This document shows positions 28,856-38,786 of a stretch of DNA of 64,000 nt, in pieces. The stretch lies in assembly GCA_963812075.1 (NCBI GenBank), contig CAWETN010000014.1:1-64000 (forward strand), read 5' to 3'. The notes beneath the pieces are model-generated. The model saw only the letters and a list, made by a program, of their open reading frames with translations, was not told where the DNA came from and ran no database searches. A program made the position numbers and the translations under genes. Numbering within the stretch: the stretch's first letter is position 1; the number at the start of each line of letters is the position of its first letter. The stretch comes from JAMXLO01 sp963812075. GTDB taxonomy: Bacteria > Pseudomonadota > Alphaproteobacteria > Acetobacterales > Acetobacteraceae.

Positions 28856-29175
28856 GACCAGATCCCCAATGCCTCGATCACCGCACCGTTACATCGATCG
28901 CGCGCGCGATCCTGCACGCGACGATCGTGCATGGCAGGAATGTGCCGTGCCGTGGCCTTGCGGTGCCGGGTGCCAGCCCGCCGTGGCGTAAAGCGCTGTA
29001 AAATCGCGTGGTCGGCTCCGCCGGCCCGACCGCACGCACCGTAAATCCTTGTTGCACGAAATTTGGCCGCCGGCATCGCGGCGCAAACCGGTGCTGGCAA
29101 CAAACAACGCAGCTTAACTCACGCCCGACGGAACGCGTCTGGCACGGTGGCGGCATGGCAGCAGGGGACGCCACG
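28856..29175. other. Divergent promoter region of the AraC gene
   Basis: This 320-bp region holds palindromic GC-rich patches (GATCGCGCGCGCGATC near 28898) and an inverted repeat GGTCGG...CCGACC near 29010. No gene or clear sigma-70 promoter is visible. Confidence 0.4.
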
Positions 29176-30048
29176 ATGAACGCCACGACACCGATCAGCA
29201 TCCGGACGGTTGGCAGCGACGACGCGGTCAGCGCGCAGGTGGCCCGTACCGACAATGTCCGCGTCGAGTTCCTCCGCTGCCGGACCGAGGCGACGATGCA
29301 GTGGAGCGTCAGGCGGCCGGAGGTCTCGCTGATGTGGGTGCGCGACAAGGGCAGCGACGCGCGCATGACTTTTGCCGGGCGGCCGGCGGACTGCATCGCC
29401 CCGGGCCGTGCCCGGTTCTGGTTCTTCCCCGAGGGCGTCGGCGCCGAAGGCGAGCTGACCGGCCGCGGCGCCTATGACTGCGCCGGCGTCTTCGTCGATC
29501 CCGCGTTCCTTCCCCCGGTCGTGAAGCAGGCTCTCGCGGCGCCGATTGCCGGTTTCAGCCACGACGCACTGGGCAGGGCGTTCGACCAGCTGGGACAGGA
29601 GCTGGCGGAGCCGGAAGCGTTGCTGCCGCTGTTCACCGAGGGCTGGGCAATGCAGGCCCTGGCCTATGTCGCGCGCGCATCGAGGTCGGCGGACGTCATG
29701 CGCGCGCCGACGCCCAGCGGGCTGGCATCCTGGCAGCTGCGCCGCGCCCAGGAGATGTTCCGCGCCGATCTCTCCACCAACCCCTCCCTTCAGCGGGTCG
29801 CCGAGGCGTGCAAGCTGTCGGTCAGCCATTTCTCGCGCGCGTTCAAGGTATCGACCGGCGTGCCGCCGCATCAGTGGCTGCTGACGGCCCGGATCGAGCG
29901 CGCGCGGAACCTTCTGGCGGACTCGGCGACGCCGCTGGTCGAGGTCGCCGATATGTGCGGCTTCGCCGATCAGAGCCACTTCTCGCGGATCTTCGCACGC
30001 ACCATGGGCACCAGCCCGGGCGCCTGGCGGCGCGAACACCGGATGTGA
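29176..30048 (+). CDS. AraC family transcriptional regulator
   Basis: A 290-residue protein with an unassigned N-terminal sensing domain (1 to about 180) and a C-terminal double helix-turn-helix. Helix pair one is in LQRVAEACKLSVSHFSRAFK. Pair two is in LVEVADMCGFADQSHFSRIF, followed by the signature GTSPGAWRRE. ATG 29176 is chosen because AGGGGA lies 8 bases before it; an in-frame ATG at 29155 has no such site. It sits 211 bp upstream of tkt in the same direction, but nothing in the sequence shows that it controls the pentose phosphate genes. Confidence 0.9.
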   Translation: MNATTPISIRTVGSDDAVSAQVARTDNVRVEFLRCRTEATMQWSVRRPEVSLMWVRDKGSDARMTFAGRPADCIAPGRARFWFFPEGVGAEGELTGRGAYDCAGVFVDPAFLPPVVKQALAAPIAGFSHDALGRAFDQLGQELAEPEALLPLFTEGWAMQALAYVARASRSADVMRAPTPSGLASWQLRRAQEMFRADLSTNPSLQRVAEACKLSVSHFSRAFKVSTGVPPHQWLLTARIERARNLLADSATPLVEVADMCGFADQSHFSRIFARTMGTSPGAWRREHRM

Positions 30049-30259
30049 CGACAGCGGAGTGGCTGCATTCGATCGGCATGCGCCATGCCGACGGGTACGA
30101 CCGGCCGGATGGCGCAGATCGCTGGTCCCGAACCTGTGCTGTCCTGCCGGGAGGATCGTCATTGGAACGCGGCAGAACCTTGGGCAGAGTGGCTGGTATG
30201 CTTCCGATCGGCTGCCGAAGGCCACAGCCGCGCGCTCCGCGAAGAGGTGAGGTTCAGTC

Positions 30260-32338
30260 ATGGCAAACCGCGTGAACATGGATCAGCTGGCGATCGACAC
30301 CATCCGGATGCTGGTGGTCGACGCCGTGCAGAAGGCGAAGTCGGGACATCCCGGCACGCCGATGGACGCGGCGCCCGCGGCATATACGCTGTGGCAGCGG
30401 GTGCTGCGCTACGACCCGGCGGACCCCGGCTGGATCAATCGCGACCGCTTCGTGCTGTCCAGCGGGCACGCCTCGATGCTGCTGTACAGCCTGATCCACC
30501 TGGTCGGCATCAAGGCGGCGAACCGCAGCTACGAGCAGCCTGGCCGCGATGCCGTCACGCTGGACGACATCCAGACCTTCCGTCAGGCCGGCAGCCGCTG
30601 CCCGGGGCATCCGGAATACGGCTGGACCTCGGGCGTCGAGGCGACCACCGGTCCGCTGGGGCAGGGTGTGGCCACCAGCGTCGGCATGGCGATCGCCGGA
30701 CAATGGCTGCGGGCCACCTACAATCGCCCCGGCTTCGATCTGTTCGACTTCAACGTCTTTGCGCTGTGCGGCGACGGCGACATGATGGAAGGCGTCTCCA
30801 GCGAGGCCGCCTCGATCGCCGGGCACCTGCGCCTCGGCAATCTGTGCTGGATCTACGACAGCAATCGCGTGACGATCGAAGGCCACACCGACATCGCCTT
30901 CTCGGAGGATGTGGCGGCGCGCTTCCTGGCTTACGGCTGGAACGTGCTGCGGGTGACCGACGCCAACGACATGGAACGGCTCGAAACCGCCTATCGCGGC
31001 TTTCTCGCAGTGGACGACCGGCCGACGATGATCATCGTGCACAGCCACATCGGCTACGGCGCGCCGCACAAACAGGATTCGCCCGAGGCGCACGGCGAGC
31101 CGCTCGGCGAAGACGAGGTGCGGCTGACCAAGCAGTTCTTCGGCTTCGATCCGGCGCAGACCTTCGTCGTGCCGGATGGTGTGCGCGAGCATTTCGCGGC
31201 GCAGATCGGCGCACGCGGTGCGCGGCTGAACGGCGAATGGCGGTCGCTGTTCGCCCGCTACCGTGCCGAACATCCCGACCTCGCCACGCAGGTCCAGTGC
31301 CTGAAGGACCGCACGCTGCCGCCGGGCTGGGAAGCGGCACTGCCGCAGTTCGCCCCGAGCGCGTCCGGCGTTTCGACGCGCGATGCGTCGGGCAAGGTGC
31401 TGAACGCGGTGGGCGAACGGATCCCCTGGATCGTCGGCGGTGCGGCGGATCTCGCACCGAGCACCAAGACGCGGATGACCTTCGACGGCGCGGGCGACTT
31501 CCAGGCGGAAGGCCCGATCGGCAACCGCGGCGGCCGCAACATGCATTTCGGTGTGCGCGAGCACGCGATGTGCGCCGCCGTCAACGGCATGACGCTCACC
31601 GGCCTGCGCGCCTTCGGTTCGGGCTTCCTGATCTTCACCGACTATGCGCGCGGCGCTATCCGTCTTGCCTCGCTGATGGACCTGCCGGTGCTGCACATCT
31701 GGACCCACGACTCGATCAGCGTGGGCGAGGACGGCCCGACGCACGAGCCGATCGAGCAGCTGGTCTCGCTGCGGGCGATCCCCGGCATGATCGTGATCCG
31801 TCCGGCCGACGCCAATGAGATGTCCGAGGCCTATCGCCTTGTCCTGCAGCTGCAGGATCGGCCCGCGGCGCTGATCTGCTCGCGGCAGCCGCTGCCCATC
31901 GTCGATCGCACGCAGTTCGCCCCGGCCGCCGGCTTGGCCAAGGGTGCCTACGTGCTGGCCGATGCGCCCGACGGCGCACCGGACGTCATCCTCATCGCCA
32001 GCGGCAGCGAGGTCGCGCTGTGCGTCGCGGCGCGTGAACGCCTTGCCGCTGCGGGCACCCGCGTCCGCGTCGTCAGCATGCCGTCATGGGAGCTGTTCGA
32101 GGCGCAGGACGCGGCGTATCGCGACAGCGTGTTGCCGCCGGCGGCGAAGGCGCGTGTTACCGTCGAGGAGGGTTCGCCACTCGGCTGGCAACGCTATGCC
32201 GGCCCGACGGGTGTCGTCCTCGGGATGCGCACGTTCGGCCTGTCGGCGCCGATGAAGGTGGTCGCGGAGCATTTCGGTTTCACCGTCGATGGCGTTGTCG
32301 CCGCCGCCCGACAGGCGATGGCAGCCGGTCGGGCATAG
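30260..32338 (+). CDS. tkt: Transketolase
   Basis: A 692-residue thiamine-diphosphate enzyme that moves two-carbon units between ketose and aldose phosphates. The N-terminal half has SGHPGTPMDAAP, SSGHASMLLYSL and the thiamine-diphosphate/Mg motif GDGDMMEGVSSEA near residue 172, ending in YDSNR. The middle domain holds FGVREHAM and HDSISVGEDGPTHEPIEQL. A GAGGTGAGG ribosome site precedes ATG 30260. It heads a cluster with gnd 27 bp downstream, then zwf and tal, covering both arms of the pentose phosphate pathway. Confidence 0.97.
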   Translation: MANRVNMDQLAIDTIRMLVVDAVQKAKSGHPGTPMDAAPAAYTLWQRVLRYDPADPGWINRDRFVLSSGHASMLLYSLIHLVGIKAANRSYEQPGRDAVTLDDIQTFRQAGSRCPGHPEYGWTSGVEATTGPLGQGVATSVGMAIAGQWLRATYNRPGFDLFDFNVFALCGDGDMMEGVSSEAASIAGHLRLGNLCWIYDSNRVTIEGHTDIAFSEDVAARFLAYGWNVLRVTDANDMERLETAYRGFLAVDDRPTMIIVHSHIGYGAPHKQDSPEAHGEPLGEDEVRLTKQFFGFDPAQTFVVPDGVREHFAAQIGARGARLNGEWRSLFARYRAEHPDLATQVQCLKDRTLPPGWEAALPQFAPSASGVSTRDASGKVLNAVGERIPWIVGGAADLAPSTKTRMTFDGAGDFQAEGPIGNRGGRNMHFGVREHAMCAAVNGMTLTGLRAFGSGFLIFTDYARGAIRLASLMDLPVLHIWTHDSISVGEDGPTHEPIEQLVSLRAIPGMIVIRPADANEMSEAYRLVLQLQDRPAALICSRQPLPIVDRTQFAPAAGLAKGAYVLADAPDGAPDVILIASGSEVALCVAARERLAAAGTRVRVVSMPSWELFEAQDAAYRDSVLPPAAKARVTVEEGSPLGWQRYAGPTGVVLGMRTFGLSAPMKVVAEHFGFTVDGVVAAARQAMAAGRA

Positions 32339-32365
32339 GCCTTTTCGCGGGGTGAGGAGCAGGCA

Positions 32366-33395
32366 ATGGAACTTGGCATGATCGGGCTGGGGCGCATGGG
32401 CGCCAACATGGTCGAGCGCCTGATGAAGGCCGGGCATCACTGCGTGGTCTATGACAGCCACGCCGATGCCGTGCAGCTGTCGGTGGCGAAGGGTGCGAAG
32501 GGCACGACCAGCCTGAAGGATTTCGTTCAGCAGCCTGTCCAAGCCGCGCGCGGTCTGGATGATGCTGCCGGCCGCGGCGGTGGACAGCGTGCTGCAATCG
32601 CTGGTGCCGCTGCTCGAGCCGGGCGACATCGTCATCGAGGGCGGCAACTCGTACTATCACGACGACATTCGCCGCGCCGGTGAATTGCGCACCAAGGGCC
32701 TGCACTATGTCGATGTCGGGGTCAGCGGTGGTGTGTGGGGGCTGGAGCGCGGCTATTGCCACATGATCGGCGGCGAGGATGACGTCGTGCGCCATCTCGA
32801 TCCGATCTTCCGCTCGCTGGCGCCGGGCATCGAAGCGGCACCGCGCACGCCGGGCGCCGCCGGTGAACCAAGCCAGGCCGAGTTCGGCTACCTGCATTGC
32901 GGGCCGAACGGGGCGGGGCACTTCGTCAAGATGGTGCACAACGGCATCGAGTACGGCCTGATGGCCGCCTATGCGGAAGGTTTCAATATCATCCACAATG
33001 CCAATGTCGGCCTGGCGAAGCATGAGATCGACGCTGAGACCACGCCGCTGCGTCATCCCGAACACTACCGCTACCAGATCGATGTCGCGCAGGTGGCCGA
33101 GGTCTGGCGGCGCGGCAGCGTGGTCGCATCCTGGCTGCTGGATCTGACCGCGGGCGCGCTGCGCGACAATGCCGATCTGGCGAATTTCCACGGCCGCGTG
33201 TCGGATTCCGGCGAGGGCCGCTGGACGGTGAACGCCGCGATCGACGAAGGGGTTCCGGCGCCGGTGATCAGCGCGGCGCTGTACGCGCGGTTCGCCTCGC
33301 GCGGTGCATCGGACTACGCGGACCGGCTGCTGTCCGCGATGCGCTTCGCCTTCGGCGGGCACGTCGAGAAGCCGGCGGGGAAGGAATCAGCCTAG
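32366..33395 (+). CDS. gnd: 6-phosphogluconate dehydrogenase (decarboxylating), one frameshift
   Basis: The short GndA-type enzyme of about 342 residues, making ribulose 5-phosphate and CO2 from 6-phosphogluconate. The N-terminus MELGMIGLGRMGANM is the NAD(P) fold. GGNSYYHDD, GVSGGVWGLERGYC and FVKMVHNGIEYG carry the substrate and catalytic residues. The frame breaks at CAGCAGCCTGTCC (32528-32540): one C too many at 32534-32535, after which LSKPRAVWMMLPAAAVDS would continue. Because it lies between intact tkt and zwf, the insertion is probably a sequence error. The stop is directly followed by the zwf ATG. Confidence 0.92.
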
Positions 33396-34787
33396 ATGGC
33401 CGCCCCGCCCTCTGATGCGATCGTGTTCTTCGGCGCCACCGGCGATCTGGCGTACAAGCAGATCTTCCCCTCGCTGCTGGGGCTGGTGCGCGACGAAGGG
33501 CTGAACGTGCCGATCATCGGCGTCGCGAAGGCCGGCTGGAACCTCGATCAGCTGAAGGCACGCGCGGCCGATAGCCTGAAGCATCACAATGAGACGGACC
33601 CACAGGCGCAGCGACGGCTGATCGACCTGCTGCGCTATGTCGATGGCGACTACAACGACCCGTCGACCTTCGCGGAACTTCGCCAGCAGCTGGGCGAGGC
33701 GCAGCGGCCGCTGCATTACCTTGCCGTGCCGCCGAGCCTGTTCACCATCGTCGCGGAAGAGCTGGCGAAGTCGGGCTGCGCCGAAAACGCCCGACTGGTG
33801 GTGGAGAAGCCATTCGGCCACGACCGCGAAACAGCGCGTACGTTGAGCCGCCTGCTGGAAAAGTTCTTCCCCGAGGAGAACATCTTCCGCATCGATCACT
33901 ACCTCGGCAAGGAGCCGGTGCAGAACATCGTCTATACACGCTTCGCCAACTCGATATTCGAGCCGCTGTGGAACCGCGAGCATGTCAGCAGCATCCAGCT
34001 CACCATGGCGGAGGATTTCGGCGTGCAGGACCGCGGCCGCTTCTACGACGAGACCGGCGCGATCCGCGACGTGCTGCAGAACCACCTGCTGCAGGTGCTC
34101 GCCCAGCTCACCATGGACCCGCCGACCGGCGAGGAGCACGAGGCGATGCGCGACCAGAAGGCCGCGCTGCTGAAGGCGGTGCGTCCGCTGGAGCCGAAGC
34201 ACGTGGTGCGCGGGCAGTACCAGGGCTACCAGTCGGTGCCCGGCGTGCGCACGGGCTCGACCGTCGAGACCTTCGTCGCGGTCAAGCTCTACATCGACAC
34301 CTGGCGCTGGGCGGGCGTGCCGATCTACATCCGCTCCGGCAAGCTGCTGCCGGTGACCGCCACCGAACTGGTCGTGCAGTTCAAGCGGCCGCCGCGCGAG
34401 ACCTTCGACGAGCTCGTCCCGCCAGGGTCCGGCCATGTGCGCATGCGCATCAGCCCCGACGTCAACATCGCGGTCGGCGTGCGGGTGAAGCGGCCGGGCG
34501 AGCGGATGGTGGGCGAGGACGTCGAGATGACGCTGACCGAGCACGAACCGCGCGTGCTGCCGCCGTATCAGCGGCTGCTGGGCGACGCGATGCGCGGACT
34601 GGGGGAACTGTTCGGGCGCGAGGACATCGTCGATGCGCAGTGGCGCATCGTCGAACCGATCCTCGACAACGTGACGCCGGTCTATCCGTACCACCCGGGG
34701 AGCTGGGGCCCCGAGGAGGCCACGGCGCTGATCGCGGCGGATGGCCCCTGGCGCAACCCGCTGCCGGCCAAGGACGATGCGCCATGA
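33396..34787 (+). CDS. zwf: Glucose-6-phosphate 1-dehydrogenase
   Basis: A 463-residue enzyme that oxidises glucose 6-phosphate to 6-phosphogluconolactone, the entry to the oxidative pentose phosphate and Entner-Doudoroff routes. The dinucleotide motif GATGDLA is at residues 13-19. The substrate and catalytic signature RIDHYLGKE starts at Arg165. The C-terminal domain contains YIRSGKLLP and ends in WGPEEA. ATG 33396 immediately follows the gnd TAG. No 6-phosphogluconolactonase gene is adjacent. Confidence 0.97.
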   Translation: MAAPPSDAIVFFGATGDLAYKQIFPSLLGLVRDEGLNVPIIGVAKAGWNLDQLKARAADSLKHHNETDPQAQRRLIDLLRYVDGDYNDPSTFAELRQQLGEAQRPLHYLAVPPSLFTIVAEELAKSGCAENARLVVEKPFGHDRETARTLSRLLEKFFPEENIFRIDHYLGKEPVQNIVYTRFANSIFEPLWNREHVSSIQLTMAEDFGVQDRGRFYDETGAIRDVLQNHLLQVLAQLTMDPPTGEEHEAMRDQKAALLKAVRPLEPKHVVRGQYQGYQSVPGVRTGSTVETFVAVKLYIDTWRWAGVPIYIRSGKLLPVTATELVVQFKRPPRETFDELVPPGSGHVRMRISPDVNIAVGVRVKRPGERMVGEDVEMTLTEHEPRVLPPYQRLLGDAMRGLGELFGREDIVDAQWRIVEPILDNVTPVYPYHPGSWGPEEATALIAADGPWRNPLPAKDDAP

Positions 34788-34863
34788 TCCGTGGCGCGCA
34801 GCGGTGCCCCTGCAGGAAGCGATCCGGGCGATCTGCCTGGTCAAACGGAGGAGGGATGACGCG

Positions 34864-35940
34864 ATGAACGCGACACAGCAGCTGCACGCGCTGGGCCAGA
34901 GCCTGTGGCTCGACAACATCACCCGCGACCTGCTGACCGGCGGCACGCTGCAACGCTATATCGACGAGCTGTCGGTCACCGGGCTGACCTCGAATCCGAC
35001 CATCTTCGATCACGCCGTGGCGCGCAGCCACGCGTACGACGCGGACATCCGGCGCCTGGTCGAAGCCGGCAAGGCGGACGAGGCGCTGTTCTTCGAACTG
35101 GCGGTGGCCGATCTGGTCAAGGCGGCGGATCTGTTCGCCCCGATCCACAAGCGCACCGCCGGGGTGGACGGGTTCGTCTCGCTGGAGGTGTCGCCGCTGC
35201 TGGCGCACGACACCGCACGGACCGTGGCCGATGCCAAAATGCTGCATGCGAAGGCCAACCGGCCCAACCTGTTCATCAAGATACCGGGCACGCTCGAGGG
35301 GCTTCCCGCCATCGAAGAGACCATCTTCGCCGGCGTGCCGGTGAACGTCACGCTGCTGTTCTCGCGCGACGACTATCTGCGTGCGGCGGACGCCTACATG
35401 CGCGGGCTGGAGCGCCGCGTGGCGGCCGGGCTGAGCCCGGACGTGCGCTCGGTGGCGTCGCTGTTCGTCAGCCGCTGGGACAAGGCGACGATGGACAAGG
35501 TGCCCGGCGAGCTGCGCGACCGCCTCGGCATCGCCGTCTCGCAGCAGGCCTACAAGGCGTACCGCGATCTGCTCGACTCCGACCGGTGGCAATGGCTCGA
35601 GGGCCAGGGCGCCCGGCCGCAGCGACTGCTGTTCGCCAGCACCGGCAACAAGGACCCGCAGGCATCCGACGTGATCTACATGGGGGCGCTGGCCGCGCCG
35701 AATACCGTCAACACCGTGCCGGAGGAGACCCTGCAGGCCTTCGCCAGCCACGGCCAGGTGGATCGCGCCATGCGGCGCGACGGCGGCGATGCGGAGCAGG
35801 TGCTGGCCGGTTTCACGCGCGCGGGCATCGATGTGGCGGCGCTCGCCAGGGAATTGCAGGACGAAGGCGCCAAAAGCTTCGTCGAGTCCTGGAAGGATCT
35901 GCTCGGCGCCATCAAGGAGAAAAGCAAGGCGCTGGCTTAG
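34864..35940 (+). CDS. tal: Transaldolase (TalB-like)
   Basis: A 358-residue transaldolase. The start LGQSLWLDNITRDLL and LTSNPTIFDHA are diagnostic of the longer subfamily, and the Schiff-base Lys139 lies in LFIKIPGT. SRWD and the late STGNKDP segment also match. ATG 34864 follows GGAGGAGG at 34846, so I reject an open extension upstream that overlaps zwf. It completes the tkt-gnd-zwf-tal cluster. The organism thus has this enzyme and the 218-residue TalC/FsaA type at 14527. Confidence 0.95.
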   Translation: MNATQQLHALGQSLWLDNITRDLLTGGTLQRYIDELSVTGLTSNPTIFDHAVARSHAYDADIRRLVEAGKADEALFFELAVADLVKAADLFAPIHKRTAGVDGFVSLEVSPLLAHDTARTVADAKMLHAKANRPNLFIKIPGTLEGLPAIEETIFAGVPVNVTLLFSRDDYLRAADAYMRGLERRVAAGLSPDVRSVASLFVSRWDKATMDKVPGELRDRLGIAVSQQAYKAYRDLLDSDRWQWLEGQGARPQRLLFASTGNKDPQASDVIYMGALAAPNTVNTVPEETLQAFASHGQVDRAMRRDGGDAEQVLAGFTRAGIDVAALARELQDEGAKSFVESWKDLLGAIKEKSKALA

Positions 35941-35954
35941 CCGGGATCGTCCCG

Positions 35955-37271
35955 CTACGCGGCCTGGCGCCGCCCTTCCCCGAACCGCTCGAAGCGGAAC
36001 GGCGCGGGATCGACGATCGGCGTATCGCCTGCGACCAGATCGGCAGCAAGGCGCCCAGCGCCGGGTCCGATGCCGAAGCCATGACCGGAGAAGCCGGTGG
36101 CAAGGAAGAACCCCGGCAGCGACGCCACTTCGCCGATCACCGGCACGGCGTCCGGCGTCACGTCGATCAGCCCGCCCCAGCTCTCGGCGACCTGCATCCG
36201 CGCGAAGGCGGGGAAGCTGCGTGACAGCACGTCCCGCGCCTCGTCGAGCGTCGCCTGCTTCGGCGCCGGGTCGAGCACCCGCACCGCCTCGAACGGCGTG
36301 GCCTCGTCCAGCGACCAGCGGCGCCTGGTGCGCCATTCCTCGAAGAAGCGGCGGCCGAAGCGGAGGCGGATCTCGCCGTAGTTCTCCTTCAGCGCCGGTG
36401 CATAGCGCCGCAGCAGGCGGAACGAGTTGGGGGTGATGTCGGCCACGTTGGCGTTGCGCCGCGCGATCGTGTAGCCGCCATCCAGCCGCTTGCGGAACGC
36501 GAACACCGAGCCGCCGGCGGTGATCTCCGGGCCGCCGGGGAGCGGCGCGGTGCGGAACACCGAGCCCAGCACGCGCAGCTGCGGCAGGTCGATCCCCGCA
36601 TTGCCGCAGAACAGCCGCGACCAGGCGCCGCCCGCGAGCACCGCGACGTCGCAGCTTATGGCGCCCCGCTCGGTCACCACGCCCGAGACGCGTCCGCCCT
36701 GCGTTTCGATGCCGCGCACCGCGCAGTCGGTCAGCACCGTCGCACCCGCCGCACGCGCCGCCTCGGCGATCGCCGGCGCGGCGTGCGACGGCTCGGCGCG
36801 GCCATCGGTCGGCGTGTGCATCGCCGCGACGAACATGCGCGAGGCACCGGGCACCAGCGCGTCGATCTCGGCGCCGCGCACGAGGCGGGCGTCCACCTGG
36901 TACTGCCGCGCCTCGTCGAGCCACGCCTCCTGGGTCGCCACCTCCTGCTCGGTCTCGCACAGATAGGCGATACCGGGCTGGCGGAATCCCGTCTCGCGGC
37001 CAGTGCGCGCGTTCATGCCCCGCCATAGCCGCAGGCTTTCGATCGCCAGCGGAATCTCGCGCGCGTCGCGGCCCATCGTGCGGCACCAGCCCCAGTTGCG
37101 GCTGGACTGCTCGCCGCCGATCCGGCCCTTTTCGCACAGCACGACGGAGTGGCCCTTCTCGGCCAGGAACAGCGCCGTGCTGGCGCCGATGATGCCGCCG
37201 CCGATGATCACCACGCCGGCGCGGTCGGGAAGCTGGGGGTCGGAGCGGACGGGTTCGACGGGGGGCGACAT
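35955..37271 (-). CDS. FAD-dependent DAO-family oxidoreductase
   Basis: A 438-residue D-amino-acid-oxidase/sarcosine-oxidase-like flavoprotein. The dinucleotide motif GGGIIG is at residues 24-29 and is followed by LFLAEKGHSVVLCEKG. The end has AESWGGLIDVTPDAVPVIG and GFSGHGFGIGPGAGRLAADL, typical of FAD-linked amine oxidases. It probably oxidises an amino acid or amine at the inner face of the membrane; the substrate is unknown. ATG 37271 lies 4 bp after the stop of the upstream flavoprotein gene, so the two form an operon. Confidence 0.88.
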   Translation of the reverse strand: MSPPVEPVRSDPQLPDRAGVVIIGGGIIGASTALFLAEKGHSVVLCEKGRIGGEQSSRNWGWCRTMGRDAREIPLAIESLRLWRGMNARTGRETGFRQPGIAYLCETEQEVATQEAWLDEARQYQVDARLVRGAEIDALVPGASRMFVAAMHTPTDGRAEPSHAAPAIAEAARAAGATVLTDCAVRGIETQGGRVSGVVTERGAISCDVAVLAGGAWSRLFCGNAGIDLPQLRVLGSVFRTAPLPGGPEITAGGSVFAFRKRLDGGYTIARRNANVADITPNSFRLLRRYAPALKENYGEIRLRFGRRFFEEWRTRRRWSLDEATPFEAVRVLDPAPKQATLDEARDVLSRSFPAFARMQVAESWGGLIDVTPDAVPVIGEVASLPGFFLATGFSGHGFGIGPGAGRLAADLVAGDTPIVDPAPFRFERFGEGRRQAA

Positions 37272-37275
37272 GGCT

Positions 37276-38667
37276 TCACCGACCAGCATAGGCGGCCAGC
37301 CGCCCGCTGGCCACCGACGCGGTCGGCTGCAGCAGATCCGACAGATGCAATGCGAGCGCATCGCACTGCCGCCGGATGTCGGGTATCGCCGTGATCTCCC
37401 AGAACGTGCCGCGGGTCAGCGGACCGATGGCATACAGGCTGGAGGAGACCGACCCGTCACGGCCGATCAGCGCACCGCTCGCCGACGTGTCGAGGCCCAG
37501 CGCGCACGGATCGGGTCGCGCCAGGCCGCCATCGAGCAGCGCGCGCGTCAGGGGATTGCCGCTGCGTGTCACGTCCGTGCGTGGGCCGCAGCAGTTCACC
37601 ACCCGCGCGGCACGCAGCGTGACGACATCGCCGCTGCGCAGGCCTACCTGCACGTCCAGGCCACGCCGCGCCGTCCGGGCGTCCGCGACGCGCCCCGCCA
37701 GCACCTGCAACTGCCCGCTTGCGCGCGCCGCCTCGATCCGTGCGGCCACCGATTGCGGCATACGGTGCCGGTGCACGTCCCACCACGGGCGCAGATGCCG
37801 CAGGAAGCGGCGGCGGTGGTCGACCGGCGCCGCCTGCCAGATCTCCTGGGTGAACGGGCGGAGCGCATCGATCGCGCCACGCCAGCCGGTCTCCGAGGCA
37901 GCAAGCCGGCGCGCCAGTCGGATCAGCGTGTGCAGGTCGCCGGGCGGCGGTCGCTGCAGCAGCGACAGCGGCACGCCGTTGCTGTGCACCCGCGGCAGCA
38001 GGCCACGCCGGGAGAGCGCGTGGATCGGTCCAGTGTGACCCTGGTCCAGCAGCGAGATCACTGCATCGACCATGGTAAGGCCGGTGCCGATCAGCAGAAC
38101 GGGCGCCTGCGGATCGAGGCCGGACAACGCCTCCGGCGCCCAGGGATCGGCGCGCCAGTGAGGCGAAGCCAGCAACGATGGCGCATCGGACGGCACCGCC
38201 GGCCGGTCATTGCCCATCGCCAGCACCACGATGTCGGCCGCGACAGTGTGGCCCGAGGCAAGCCGCAGTACCCCACCCTCGATCGCGATGACGCCGTCGT
38301 GCAGCGTGTCGATCCGGCCGGTGTGCAGGCCGCGGTTCAGCAGATGCCGAAGGTAGGCGCCATACAGGCGGCGCGGCACGAAGCTGGCCTCGGTGGGCTG
38401 CGCGCCGTCCAGCAATAACGGCGACTGACGCTCGAGCCAGTCGACGAAATGCCGCGGCTGATCGGCAAATGCGCTCATGCGCCCCGCCGGAACGTTCAGC
38501 AGGTGGCTGGGACTGCCGGTGCCATAGGCGAGCCCCGGACCAAACGGCGGCTGACGATCGATCAGCGCGATGCGCGTATCCCAGGGCGCGTGGCGCAACA
38601 GGTGCAGGGCAAGCAATGTGCCGCTGGCGCCCGCACCGAAGGCGACGGCGACGGAGGACATGGTCAT
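37276..38667 (-). CDS. FAD/NAD(P)-binding protein (NAD_binding_9 / YdhS-like)
   Basis: A 463-residue protein whose N-terminus VAVAFGAGASGTLLALHLL carries GAGASG at 11-16. GPGLAYGTGSPSHLLNVPAGRMSAF and PRRLYGAYLRHLL are characteristic of the NAD_binding_9 family, and a second nucleotide motif LLIGTGLTMVD lies near residue 192. Its physiological reaction is not established. The start has a strong AAGGAG site. Its promoter overlaps a perfect inverted repeat at 38678-38702, and the divergent Rrf2 gene begins about 85 bp beyond. This strongly suggests local repression by that regulator. Confidence 0.85.
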   Translation of the reverse strand: MTMSSVAVAFGAGASGTLLALHLLRHAPWDTRIALIDRQPPFGPGLAYGTGSPSHLLNVPAGRMSAFADQPRHFVDWLERQSPLLLDGAQPTEASFVPRRLYGAYLRHLLNRGLHTGRIDTLHDGVIAIEGGVLRLASGHTVAADIVVLAMGNDRPAVPSDAPSLLASPHWRADPWAPEALSGLDPQAPVLLIGTGLTMVDAVISLLDQGHTGPIHALSRRGLLPRVHSNGVPLSLLQRPPPGDLHTLIRLARRLAASETGWRGAIDALRPFTQEIWQAAPVDHRRRFLRHLRPWWDVHRHRMPQSVAARIEAARASGQLQVLAGRVADARTARRGLDVQVGLRSGDVVTLRAARVVNCCGPRTDVTRSGNPLTRALLDGGLARPDPCALGLDTSASGALIGRDGSVSSSLYAIGPLTRGTFWEITAIPDIRRQCDALALHLSDLLQPTASVASGRLAAYAGR

Positions 38668-38677
38668 GGCAGCTCCT

Positions 38678-38702
38678 TATTCCTATATAGCCTATAGGAA
38701 TA
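38678..38702. promoter_or_regulatory. Perfect inverted-repeat operator between flavoprotein and Rrf2 genes
   Basis: Arms TATTCCTATA (38678-38687) and TATAGGAATA (38693-38702) match perfectly around TAGCC. On the minus strand the element sits just after a possible -35 (TTGCCC, 38705-38710), covers a TATAGG/TATATA -10, and ends 10 bases before the flavoprotein start. That is where a repressor would block transcription. The divergent Rrf2 protein is the obvious candidate ligand. Confidence 0.8.
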
Positions 38703-38786
38703 CTGGGCAAATAGCGGGGCGGTCGTCAAGCCTGAATCGGCGAGCGCCGTGTTGACCCCGTTGCGATCGCTTGGCAGGACACAAGG